Source: Paracoccaceae bacterium Fryx2
GTDB taxonomy: Bacteria > Pseudomonadota > Alphaproteobacteria > Rhodobacterales > Rhodobacteraceae
DNA: 64,000 nucleotides
Reading direction: 5' to 3'
Assembly (NCBI GenBank): GCA_032334235.1
Contig: JAVSGI010000003.1
Coordinates: forward strand, 744,001 to 808,000
Below the pieces are notes generated by a model that saw nothing but the letters and a program-made list of their open reading frames with translations, did not search any database and had not been told where the DNA came from. The position numbers and the translations under genes were made by a program. Position 1 is the first letter of the stretch, and each line of letters begins with the position of its first letter. Shown here piece after piece: positions 9,444-18,905 of this stretch.

Positions 9444-10451
9444 ATGTTCCGACCCGCCCTAGCCAGCCTCGCCGCCGCCCTGCTGATCGGCAGCGCCGCC
9501 GAGGCCCAGACCGCCATGCCCTTCGCGCTCGACTGGAAGTTCGAAGGCCCCGCCGCGCCCTATTTTGTTGCCATCGACCAGGGGCTGTTCGCGGCCGAAG
9601 GGCTGACGGTGGAAATCTCGGAAGGCTCGGGCTCGCTCGACGCCATTCCGAAAGTGGCCACGGGGGCCTTTCCGATCGGCTTTGCCGACATCAACAGCCT
9701 GATGAAGTTCCTCGACCAGAACCCCGGCGCGCCGGTCACGGCGGTGATGATGGTCTATGACAAGCCGCCCTTCGCCGTGGTCGGGCGCAAGTCGCTGGGC
9801 ATTTCGGCCCCGGCCGACCTTTCGGGCAAGGTGCTGGGCGCGCCGCCGCCTGATGGCGCCTGGGCGCAGTTTCCGATCTTTGCGGCCGAGAACGGCATCG
9901 ACATGGCAACCGTCACGGTGGAACCCGTGGGCTTCCCGGTGCGCGAACCGATGCTGGCCGAGGGCAAGGTGGCCGCCATCACCGGCTTCAGCTTCACCTC
10001 GTCGCTGAACCTCAAGCGGCTGGGCGTGCCCGCCGACGACATCTCGGTGATCCTGATGGCCGATCACGGCGTGGCGCTGTACGGCAACGCGATCATCGTC
10101 AACACCGATTTCGCCAAGGCCAACCCCGAGGCGGTGACCGGCTTCCTGCGCGCGGTGGCAAAGGGCTGGAAGGCGACGGTGGCTGACCCGGAGACCGCCA
10201 TTGCCAGCCTCGTGCAGCGCAACCCCGCCGCCGATGCCGCGCTGGAAACAGAACGGCTGCAGATGTCGATCGCCGACAACGTGATGACCGACTGGGTGCT
10301 GGCCAACGGCATGGGCGGCATAGACGCCGCGCGGATGGAAAAGGCGATCGAGCAGACCAAATCGGTCTACACCTTCACCAACACCCCCGATGCCGCGCTT
10401 TACTTCGACGCCACATGGCTGCCCGCCGACGGCAGCCTGACGATGCCCTGA
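9444..10451 (+). CDS. ABC transporter substrate-binding protein, NMT1/THI5-like
   Basis: A 335-residue periplasmic protein with a signal peptide ending in GSAAEA (about residue 21) and an NMT1-type fold: start ALDWKFEGPAAPYFVAIDQG and the tract KVLGAPPPDGAW. Proteins of this group bind nitrate, sulfonates, thiamine or riboflavin precursors and similar compounds. First gene of a three-gene importer with the ATPase and permease that follow. The ATG at 9444 follows GGAG with reasonable spacing and starts the signal peptide. The ligand cannot be read from sequence; no thiamine or riboflavin riboswitch lies upstream. Confidence 0.8.
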   Translation: MFRPALASLAAALLIGSAAEAQTAMPFALDWKFEGPAAPYFVAIDQGLFAAEGLTVEISEGSGSLDAIPKVATGAFPIGFADINSLMKFLDQNPGAPVTAVMMVYDKPPFAVVGRKSLGISAPADLSGKVLGAPPPDGAWAQFPIFAAENGIDMATVTVEPVGFPVREPMLAEGKVAAITGFSFTSSLNLKRLGVPADDISVILMADHGVALYGNAIIVNTDFAKANPEAVTGFLRAVAKGWKATVADPETAIASLVQRNPAADAALETERLQMSIADNVMTDWVLANGMGGIDAARMEKAIEQTKSVYTFTNTPDAALYFDATWLPADGSLTMP

Positions 10452-10459
10452 GCCAAGCG

Positions 10460-10481
10460 GCTGCCCGGCCCGCCGGGCGGC
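10460..10481 (+). terminator. Intercistronic hairpin after the binding-protein gene
   Basis: Near-perfect 10-bp inverted repeat (GCTGCCCGGC / GCCGGGCGGC, one G-U pair) in the 39-base spacer between binding protein and ATPase. No T tract follows, so it more likely stabilises the upstream mRNA or attenuates than fully terminates. Confidence 0.45.
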
Positions 10482-10490
10482 CCCGCCACG

Positions 10491-11276
10491 ATGCAGAACC
10501 TGATAGAAATCAAGGGCGTGAGCCACGCCTACCGCACCCCGACCGGCCCGCTGCCGGTGCTGGACGGGCTGGACGTTTCGGTGCCCGAAGGCGAGTTCTG
10601 CGCGGTGGTCGGCCCTTCGGGCTGCGGCAAGTCCACCCTGACCCGGCTGATCGCCGGGCTGATGAAACCCGACCGGGGCGAGGTCTGGCTGCATGGCGAG
10701 CGCGTCACCTCGCCGCGCAAGACGGTCGGCATGGCGTTCCAGAACCCGGTGCTGCTGGAATGGCGGACCATCCTTGAAAACGTCATCCTGCCGCTGGAAA
10801 TCGTCGCCCCCAACATGGCTCGCAAGGACCGGGTGGCCCGGGCCATGCAACTGCTGGAAATGGTCGGGCTGAAGGGCTTCGAGACCAAGCGCCCCAGCCA
10901 GCTTTCGGGCGGGATGCGCCAGCGCGCGAGCCTCTGCCGCGCCATCGTCCACAAGCCCGACGTGCTGATCATGGATGAACCCTTCGGCGCGCTGGATGCC
11001 TTCACGCGCGAGGATCTGTGGCAGACCATGCGCGACCTGCGCGCGGCCGAACCCTTTACCTGCGTTCTGATCACCCATGACCTGCGCGAAAGCGTGTTTC
11101 TGGGGGATCAGGTGATCGTGCTGTCGGGCCGCCCGGCGCGCACCCAGCATGTGCTGGACGTGACCCTGCCCGCCGACCGCACGCTGGACGTGCTTTTCAC
11201 CCCTGCCGCGCAGGACATGCTGCACCTGCTGCGCGACCAGATCCGGATCGCGCAGGGCCGCGACGGGGGGCATTGA
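10491..11276 (+). CDS. ABC transporter ATP-binding protein (nitrate/sulfonate/taurine type)
   Basis: A 261-residue ATPase with Walker A GPSGCGKST at 41-49, signature LSGGMRQR, Walker B VLIMDEP and a switch His in LITHDL. It energises the NMT1-type importer from the cytosolic side. Its stop TGA overlaps the permease ATG by one base (TGATG), so translation is coupled. Confidence 0.88.
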   Translation: MQNLIEIKGVSHAYRTPTGPLPVLDGLDVSVPEGEFCAVVGPSGCGKSTLTRLIAGLMKPDRGEVWLHGERVTSPRKTVGMAFQNPVLLEWRTILENVILPLEIVAPNMARKDRVARAMQLLEMVGLKGFETKRPSQLSGGMRQRASLCRAIVHKPDVLIMDEPFGALDAFTREDLWQTMRDLRAAEPFTCVLITHDLRESVFLGDQVIVLSGRPARTQHVLDVTLPADRTLDVLFTPAAQDMLHLLRDQIRIAQGRDGGH

Positions 11277-12040
11277 TGGACATCCTGCAGAAGATCCTCG
11301 TGCCGATGGCCGCGATACTGCTGTTTCTGGGCCTGTGGGAGGCGCTGGTCTGGGTGAATGGCTGGCCGAATTACAAGATGGCCTCGCCCTCGGACCTGCC
11401 GCCCGCCTTCTGGAAATTCCGCTGGCTGTTCCTGGAAATGGGCTGGCAGACGCTGTGGCGCACTGTGCTGGGGCTGGGGCTGGCGGTGCTGTTCGGCACG
11501 GCCATCGGCATGATCATGGGCTTTTCGCGCATCGCGCGCGACGGGCTTTACCCGCTGCTGGTCGGCTTCAACGCGGTGCCCAAGGCGACGCTGGTGCCGG
11601 TGATCTCGCTGCTGTTCATCGGGCAGCACGATTTCAACACGGTGCTGATGGCCTTTCTGATCAGCTTCTTCCCCATCGCGGTGTCGGTCGGCATCGGGCT
11701 TTCGACGCTGGAGCCGGAGTATCGCGACATCCTGCGCAGCCTTGGTGCCAGCCGCCTGACCATCTTCCGCAAGATCGCGCTGCCGAAAACCCTGCCGGAG
11801 TTCTTCGGGGCGCTGAAGGTTTCGGTCACGCTGGCCTTCATCGGCACCAATCTGGTGGAAATCGTCAGCCCGCACGGGCGCGGGCTTGGCGCGCTGTTCA
11901 AGTCGGGCGAAACCAACGGCGACTACCCGCTGATGTTCGCCGTGCTGATCGCGCTCGCGGTGCTGGGGATCGTGCTCTACTACGCGGTTCTGGTGCTGGA
12001 ACGCATCTTCGCGGGCTGGGCCGAACGCCCGCACGGCTGA
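11276..12040 (+). CDS. ABC transporter permease (SsuC/TauC-like)
   Basis: A 254-residue inner-membrane protein with about six hydrophobic segments and the binding-protein-dependent EAA loop (SLGASRLTIFRKIALPKTLP). It forms the channel of the importer with the two upstream genes. ATG 11276 overlaps the ATPase stop; the TTG one codon earlier is less likely. A short GC hairpin follows the gene. Confidence 0.88.
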   Translation: MDILQKILVPMAAILLFLGLWEALVWVNGWPNYKMASPSDLPPAFWKFRWLFLEMGWQTLWRTVLGLGLAVLFGTAIGMIMGFSRIARDGLYPLLVGFNAVPKATLVPVISLLFIGQHDFNTVLMAFLISFFPIAVSVGIGLSTLEPEYRDILRSLGASRLTIFRKIALPKTLPEFFGALKVSVTLAFIGTNLVEIVSPHGRGLGALFKSGETNGDYPLMFAVLIALAVLGIVLYYAVLVLERIFAGWAERPHG

Positions 12041-12041
12041 C

Positions 12042-12059
12042 CCCGCAAGCCCCTGCGGG
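12042..12059 (+). terminator. Short hairpin downstream of the ABC operon
   Basis: CCCGCA / TGCGGG, a 6-bp stem with a 6-base loop starting one base after the permease stop. No T run follows. Weak candidate for the operon end. Confidence 0.3.
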
Positions 12060-12141
12060 CCAGCCCGGAACCGAGGATTGCACGCAGCGCATGGCTACCA
12101 TGTTATCTGCTCTTGTCATGCATGGTTGCGTTGATGCCTGA

Positions 12142-13704
<1,563 letters not shown>

Positions 13705-13780
13705 TGACCGGTCCGGAGTCGGCCCGCAGCGCCCGGCCGCCTGTTCGCCATGCTACATTGCAGCAATCGGGAGAATCATC

Positions 13781-15454
13781 GTGACGACACGGATCGTGGT
13801 GCTTGGGGGCGGCTTTGGCGGCATGTATGCCGCGCGGGCCCTGCAAAAGCGGCTGGGGGCCAGGGCCCATATCGAACTGGTCAATGCCGAGAACTACTTC
13901 GTCTTCCAGCCGCTGCTGCCAGAGGTGGGGGCAGGTTCCATCACCCCCGCCCATGCGGTTTCGCCGCTGCGGTTCCTGCTGCGCGATGTGGCGGTGCGCA
14001 AGGCCCTGGTGGAAAGCGTCGATTTCGACCGCAAGGTGGTGACGGTGTTCCAGGGCATCCAGAAGCGCCCGACCGAAGTGGCCTATGACCATCTGGTGAT
14101 CGCGCTGGGGCAGTCGGTGGACCTGTCGCGGATGCCGGGGCTGGAAGAACACGCGCTGAAGATGAAGACGCTGGAGGATGCCCGCCGCCTGCGCGGCCAT
14201 GTCATCGACCAACTGGAACATGCCCAGATCACCCAGTTGCCCGAGGTGAAACGCGCAGCCCTGACCTTCTGCGTGGTCGGCGGCGGCTTTTCCGGCGTCG
14301 AGACCGTGGGCGAGATGAAGGAGCTGATCGACCGGTCGCTGAAGTTCTACCCCGAGATCGACCCTGCGGAGGTGCGCGTCGTGGTGCTGGAGTTTGCCCA
14401 GCGTATCTTGGCCGAAATGCCGGAAAAGCTGGCGAAATACGCCGCCGACACGCTGGCGAAGCGCGGAATCGAGGTCAAGCTCGGCACCGGCGTGGCCAGC
14501 GCCACCGGCACCCAGCTTGTCACCTCGACCGGCGAGGTGATCGACACCCGCACCATCGTCGCCACCATCGGCAACGCGCCCTCGCCCGTGGTGCGCCGCA
14601 TGGCGCTGCCGTTCGAGCGCGGCCGCATCGCGGTGGAACGCACGCTGATGGTCAAGGGCCGCCCGGATGTCTGGGCGCTGGGCGACTGCGCGCTGATCGC
14701 CATGAAGGACGGCGCGTCGGAACCGAGCGACTATGCCCCGCCGACCGCGCAGTTCGCGGTGCGCGAGGCGCAGCTTGTGGCCGACAACATCGCGGCGGGG
14801 ATCGAAGGCGGCACGCCCAGGCCCTTCGTCTACAAGTCGCGCGGGGCGCTGGCCTCGCTCGGCGCGCAGCGCGGCATTGCCGAGGTGATGGGGGTTCAGC
14901 TGACCGGCTTTCCGGCCTGGCTGCTGTGGCGCCTTTACTACCTGGCATTCCTGCCCGGCATCACCACCCGGATTCAGGTGCTGCTGAACTGGTTCATGGA
15001 CGGGATCAGCCCGCGCAGCGTGGTGATGCTGCGGTCCTACACACCGCCCGCCGCGCGCTATGTGCATTTCCGCGCAGGCGACCGCATCTACGAGGTCGGC
15101 AACCGCTCTGACGGGTTCTACACGGTGGTCACGGGTGCGGTGGAAATGACGCGGCCCGACCCCGCGACCGGCGCGCCGGTGCTGCGGCGCATCGGGCCGG
15201 GCGAACATTTCGGTGAAAGCATGATCCTTGGCGCCACCCGCCGCCAGACCAGCGTGCGCGCGCTGGAAGATACCAAGGTGCTGGTGCTGCAGCGCGACGA
15301 GTTCCTGCGGCTGGTCGGCAGCTTCTCCGCCCTGCACGACTATTTCGAGCCCTACATGGCGCGTCACGGCAGCAAATGGCCGCCCGCCGACCTTGCCGGG
15401 CCGCAGGCGGTTCAGCCCGCCACGGCCACGGGCCAGGTGGCGGACAGGCGGTAG
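13781..15454 (+). CDS. NDH-2-like NAD(P)/FAD oxidoreductase fused to a cyclic-nucleotide-binding domain
   Basis: A 557-residue protein. Residues 1-370 form a two-dinucleotide-domain disulfide reductase fold: FAD site VVLGGGFGG at 7-15 and NAD site CVVGGGFSGVE near 165. A hydrophobic stretch around 375-410 fits the NDH-2 membrane-contact region. Residues about 425-540 resemble a CRP-type cNMP-binding domain with IGPGEHFGESMIL and RRQTSVRA, the phosphate-binding cassette. Type II NADH dehydrogenases pass electrons from NADH to quinone without pumping protons; the added domain suggests direct control by a nucleotide or a lipid-facing sensor. Start is GTG, preceded by GGGAG. Confidence 0.8.
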   Translation: MTTRIVVLGGGFGGMYAARALQKRLGARAHIELVNAENYFVFQPLLPEVGAGSITPAHAVSPLRFLLRDVAVRKALVESVDFDRKVVTVFQGIQKRPTEVAYDHLVIALGQSVDLSRMPGLEEHALKMKTLEDARRLRGHVIDQLEHAQITQLPEVKRAALTFCVVGGGFSGVETVGEMKELIDRSLKFYPEIDPAEVRVVVLEFAQRILAEMPEKLAKYAADTLAKRGIEVKLGTGVASATGTQLVTSTGEVIDTRTIVATIGNAPSPVVRRMALPFERGRIAVERTLMVKGRPDVWALGDCALIAMKDGASEPSDYAPPTAQFAVREAQLVADNIAAGIEGGTPRPFVYKSRGALASLGAQRGIAEVMGVQLTGFPAWLLWRLYYLAFLPGITTRIQVLLNWFMDGISPRSVVMLRSYTPPAARYVHFRAGDRIYEVGNRSDGFYTVVTGAVEMTRPDPATGAPVLRRIGPGEHFGESMILGATRRQTSVRALEDTKVLVLQRDEFLRLVGSFSALHDYFEPYMARHGSKWPPADLAGPQAVQPATATGQVADRR

Positions 15455-15466
15455 CCGCCGGGCCAG

Positions 15467-15510
15467 GGATCGCCGGGGGGCAAGACATGGCTGCTGCGCC
15501 CCGGCGATCC
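15467..15510. terminator. Bidirectional hairpin between convergent genes
   Basis: Perfect 12-bp inverted repeat (GGATCGCCGGGG and its complement) with a 20-base loop, just after the NDH-2-like gene and before the end of the opposing ABC operon. No T tract. Placement suggests a shared transcription end. Confidence 0.5.
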
Positions 15511-15591
15511 GGACGCGGCCGTTCGCCCTCGGCATGGCGGTTGATGATGTGGACCGACCGGGTGCTGCGCATGGGATGCCTTTCTGGCCGC

Positions 15592-16380
15592 TCAGGGCTG
15601 GTTGCGCCGTTGCAGCAGGCTGAAGCCCGCCAGCAGCGCGCCCGAAAAGACCACCAGCAGCACCGCCGCCGCCGCGATGGCCGGGCTGATCGATTCCCGC
15701 ACGCCCGAAAAGATCATCCGCGGCAGGGTGCGCTGTTCGGCGGTGGTCAGGTAGGTGGCGATCACCACCTCGTCGAACGAGATGATGAAGGCGATCACCG
15801 CCCCCGCCACGACACCGGGCGCGATCATCGGGATCAGCACGCGGCGGAACGCGGTCAGTGGCGGCGCGCCCAGCGACGCCGCCGCCCGCATCAGGCCACG
15901 GTCGAAGGCCTGCAGGCTGGCCAGCACCGTCGTCAGCACCACCGGCGCCGCCAGCCCGGCATGGGCCAGAATCAACCCGAAGCGCGACCCGAGCAGTCCC
16001 GACCGGGCCTGAAAGCTGAACGAGGCCACCGCGAGGATCACGATCGGCAGCACCAGCGGCGTGGCGATCACCGCCATCAGAACGCCCCGGCCGGGAAACC
16101 GGCCCCAGGCAAGGCCCACCGCGGCAGGCGTCGCCAGCGCCACCGCCAGCGCGGTCGACCCGGCCCCGACCAGCAGCGAGTTGCCCAGCGCTGCCGCCCA
16201 GCGCGGGTCGGTCAGCACCACCTCGAACCAGCGCAGCGACCAGCCCGGCACCGGGAAGGTCAGGTTGGTGCCCGAGGTCAGCGCCATAGGCACGATCACG
16301 AACAGCGGTGCCACCAGATAGGCCAGCACCAGCGCGGTCAGGCCGAACGCGGTCCAGCGGTGCAGCGTCTCGCCCCGCAT
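15592..16380 (-). CDS. ABC transporter permease (PotC-like)
   Basis: A 262-residue membrane protein with about six helices and an EAA-type loop (AASLGAPPLTAFRRVLIPMI). It belongs to the spermidine/putrescine importer class and is the second permease of the operon. Its ATG (16380) overlaps the upstream permease's stop by one base. It is the last gene; no ATPase follows, because the next gene is convergent. Confidence 0.85.
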   Translation of the reverse strand: MRGETLHRWTAFGLTALVLAYLVAPLFVIVPMALTSGTNLTFPVPGWSLRWFEVVLTDPRWAAALGNSLLVGAGSTALAVALATPAAVGLAWGRFPGRGVLMAVIATPLVLPIVILAVASFSFQARSGLLGSRFGLILAHAGLAAPVVLTTVLASLQAFDRGLMRAAASLGAPPLTAFRRVLIPMIAPGVVAGAVIAFIISFDEVVIATYLTTAEQRTLPRMIFSGVRESISPAIAAAAVLLVVFSGALLAGFSLLQRRNQP

Positions 16381-17600
16381 CACGCCACCCTGCCGCTGGC
16401 CAGCCTGCGGATCGCCGCCACCCCGGCCGCCGCCAGCGCCAGCACGGCCAGCAACTGGACCGACAGCGCCGCCGCCAGCCCCCAGTTCAGCGTCTTGTCG
16501 GTGTAGAACACGATGAAACTGCTCAGCATCTGGTCGCCCGGCCCGCCGATCAGCGTGGGGGTGATGTAGTAGCCGAGGGCAAACACGAACACGATGCCAG
16601 ACCCGGTCAGGATGCCGGGCAGGATCATCGGCAGTTGCACGCGCCGCCAGGCGGTGGCCCAGGGCGCGCCCAGCGACCGCGCCGCCCGCATGTAGGTCGG
16701 CGGGATGCGGCGCAGAACCGACAGGATCGGCAGGATCATCAGCGGCAGCAGCACCTGCACCATGGTGACCATCAGGCTGCCGCGGGTATAGACCAGCCGC
16801 AGCGGCTCTGTCACCGCGCCAAGCCAGATCAGCGTGGCATTCACCGGCCCCTCGCCCTGCAGCAGGATGATCCAGGCCACGGTCCGCACCAGGAGCGAGG
16901 TCCACAGCGGCAGCAGCACCATCGCCAGCAGCACCGAGGCCAGCCGCGCCGGGGCGGCCGCGATCACATGCGCCACCGGCAGCGCCAGCACCACGCAAAG
17001 CGCGGTCACGGCAAGGCTGATCGAGATTGTCCGCCACAGGATGGTCAGGAACAGCGCCGACTGCGGCGGCACGCGGCCGATGGTGCCATCGGCGCGGCGT
17101 TCCAGATCAAGGCTGGTCAGCAGGTAATAGGACGTGAACCGGCCCCGTTCATGCGCGATGACCGACCAGAGCGCGGGGTTTTCCCACCCTTTCGCCTCGG
17201 CCAGCACGGCGGGGCGGGTCTCGCCCGCCGCAAAGGCCCCGTCGGCGGCAAGGCGGGCGGTTTTCAGCACGAAGGTCCGCGTGCCCGGCACCGCCTGGTT
17301 GAGCCGCGCCGCCAGTCCCCCCGCGCGCCCGGCCGCCTGCGCGGCGGCAAGGTCGGCGACAAGCGCGGCAAAGGCCGGTTCGGGCGGCAGGCCATCGGCC
17401 ACCGTCCAGCCCGCAAGGGCGGCAGAGGTGGCCGCGAGGTTGGTCTGCAGATCGCGGTTGTCGATGGCGCGGAACAGGAACAGCGCCACCGGAATGATGA
17501 CGGTCACCACCACGAACAGCACCAGCGGTGCGACCATCAGCAACCAGGGAAGCTGCCCCCGGAGTGCCGCGCTGCGGCTTGCGGGGGCAGCGCCCGGCAT
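16380..17600 (-). CDS. ABC transporter permease (PotB-like)
   Basis: A 406-residue permease, longer than usual PotB because of a periplasmic insertion of about 120 residues between helix 1 (LLMVAPLVLFVVVTVIIPVA) and the core. The EAA-type loop is ARSLGAPWATAWRRVQLPMI. Partners with the PotC-like permease downstream and the binding protein upstream, whose stop touches its start (17600). The extended first loop is typical of some amine or opine-like importers in this class. Confidence 0.85.
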   Translation of the reverse strand: MPGAAPASRSAALRGQLPWLLMVAPLVLFVVVTVIIPVALFLFRAIDNRDLQTNLAATSAALAGWTVADGLPPEPAFAALVADLAAAQAAGRAGGLAARLNQAVPGTRTFVLKTARLAADGAFAAGETRPAVLAEAKGWENPALWSVIAHERGRFTSYYLLTSLDLERRADGTIGRVPPQSALFLTILWRTISISLAVTALCVVLALPVAHVIAAAPARLASVLLAMVLLPLWTSLLVRTVAWIILLQGEGPVNATLIWLGAVTEPLRLVYTRGSLMVTMVQVLLPLMILPILSVLRRIPPTYMRAARSLGAPWATAWRRVQLPMILPGILTGSGIVFVFALGYYITPTLIGGPGDQMLSSFIVFYTDKTLNWGLAAALSVQLLAVLALAAAGVAAIRRLASGRVA

Positions 17601-18640
17601 TACTGCGACAGCCAGGTCTTGAAGCGTTGTTCCAGAACCTCCTGATTTTCGGCCCAGAAGGCGGAATCATAGGCCGCGCCATAGCCGATCCGGTCGGGCG
17701 AGGTCGGCAGGCGGTCGCGCTGTTCGGCGGTCAGGAGGTCATAGACCCGGGAATCGCCGGTGCCATATCCGTAAAGCCGCGGGAAGCCCGCCTGGTTTTC
17801 CGGCACGGCAAAGAATTCCATGAAGGCGCGTGCGGCCTCGGCGTTGGGGGCGCCGGTCACCACCGCCCACATGTCGGTGCCATAGAAGAACCCGGCCTCC
17901 CAGGCGATCTTGTAGTTCTTGCCGTTGTTTTCATTGTCGAAAGTGATGCGGCCGTTGTACATGTCGGTCATCACGACCTCGCCCGCGTCAAGGTTCTGCA
18001 CGGCGGTCGAGGAACTGGTCCACCACACCACATGCGGCTTGATCTGGTCGAGCCGGGCAAAGGCGCGGTCAACGCCTTCGGGGGTGCGCAGCACGGTATA
18101 GACATCGGCAGGGGCCACGCCGTCGGACAGCAGCGCGTTTTCCAGTGTGTAAAGCGCCTGCCCCAACATGCCGCGCTTGCCGGGGAACTTCTCGACATCC
18201 CAGAAGTCGGCCCAGCTTTTCGGGCCATCGGCCAGCCTGTTGCCGTCATAGACCAGCACCGTGGCCCAGGTATCCGAGGCGATGCCGCAGGGGTGGAAGG
18301 TGCCGGGCAGGTAGTTGCCCTCTTGCGCCGCGACCGCTTCGGGCAGCTTTTCGAACAGCCCCTCGTCGCAGCCGATGGCCAGCTGCGGCGCCTCGACCGA
18401 GACCACGTCATAGCTGACACTGCCGCTTTCGGTCATGGCGCGGATGCGGGCCAGCGATCCGTCCCATTCGTCGATCGTCACCGCCGCGCCGCCCTGCGCG
18501 GTGAAGGGGTCGTATACCCCCGCCTTGTAGGCATCGTTCCAGCTTCCGCCCCATCCGACGATGGTGACAGTGCCTTCGGCCTGGGCGCCGGACGCAGCGC
18601 CCGCCAGGGCGATCGTGCAGAGCAATCTTGAAAGCCGCAT
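17600..18640 (-). CDS. PotD-like periplasmic substrate-binding protein
   Basis: A 346-residue protein with a signal peptide ending SGAQAEG (about 21). The tracts TIVGWGGSWNDAY, SYDVVSVEAPQLAIGCDEGL and VVWWTSSSTAVQNL are typical of spermidine/putrescine-type binding proteins, which often carry small cationic or amine ligands. First gene of the leftward three-gene importer. It shares the divergent promoter region with the aminotransferase gene, and one TTGATCAACTT motif sits 49-59 bases before its start. Ligand unknown. Confidence 0.85.
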   Translation of the reverse strand: MRLSRLLCTIALAGAASGAQAEGTVTIVGWGGSWNDAYKAGVYDPFTAQGGAAVTIDEWDGSLARIRAMTESGSVSYDVVSVEAPQLAIGCDEGLFEKLPEAVAAQEGNYLPGTFHPCGIASDTWATVLVYDGNRLADGPKSWADFWDVEKFPGKRGMLGQALYTLENALLSDGVAPADVYTVLRTPEGVDRAFARLDQIKPHVVWWTSSSTAVQNLDAGEVVMTDMYNGRITFDNENNGKNYKIAWEAGFFYGTDMWAVVTGAPNAEAARAFMEFFAVPENQAGFPRLYGYGTGDSRVYDLLTAEQRDRLPTSPDRIGYGAAYDSAFWAENQEVLEQRFKTWLSQ

Positions 18641-18686
18641 CGGAAGACCTTTCTGTTGGATGAATCGTTTCTGGTTTTCTGGAAAT

Positions 18687-18699
18687 AGTTGATCAACTT
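18687..18699. promoter_or_regulatory. Candidate GntR operator, copy 1
   Basis: AGTTGATCAACTT contains the perfect 12-base palindrome AGTTGATCAACT. It lies just upstream of the binding-protein gene. The 11-mer TTGATCAACTT recurs at 18876. Symmetric TTG-CAA sites of this size fit FadR-type GntR regulators, and such a regulator is encoded at 21128. Confidence 0.55.
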
Positions 18700-18875
18700 A
18701 CATGGCCTGTCAATCATCCGTTTCGAACCGGGTGACTGCGGGCGACTGCGGCCCGCACTCTGGCAATTTTCACTGCAGTATCGTTCGATTGCCGGTGATG
18801 ACAGGCATTCCGGCCCCGGATCGCCCGTCCTTTCAGCACATTCCGTTTGACAGGCCCGCCACCCGTTGCCATGAT

Positions 18876-18886
18876 TTGATCAACTT
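18876..18886. promoter_or_regulatory. Candidate GntR operator, copy 2
   Basis: Second exact TTGATCAACTT, 19 bases before the aminotransferase ATG, a position where bound repressor would block transcription or translation start. Same orientation as copy 1, 187 bases apart. Confidence 0.55.
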
Positions 18887-18905
18887 CAGTGAAGGATCGG
18901 CCGAC

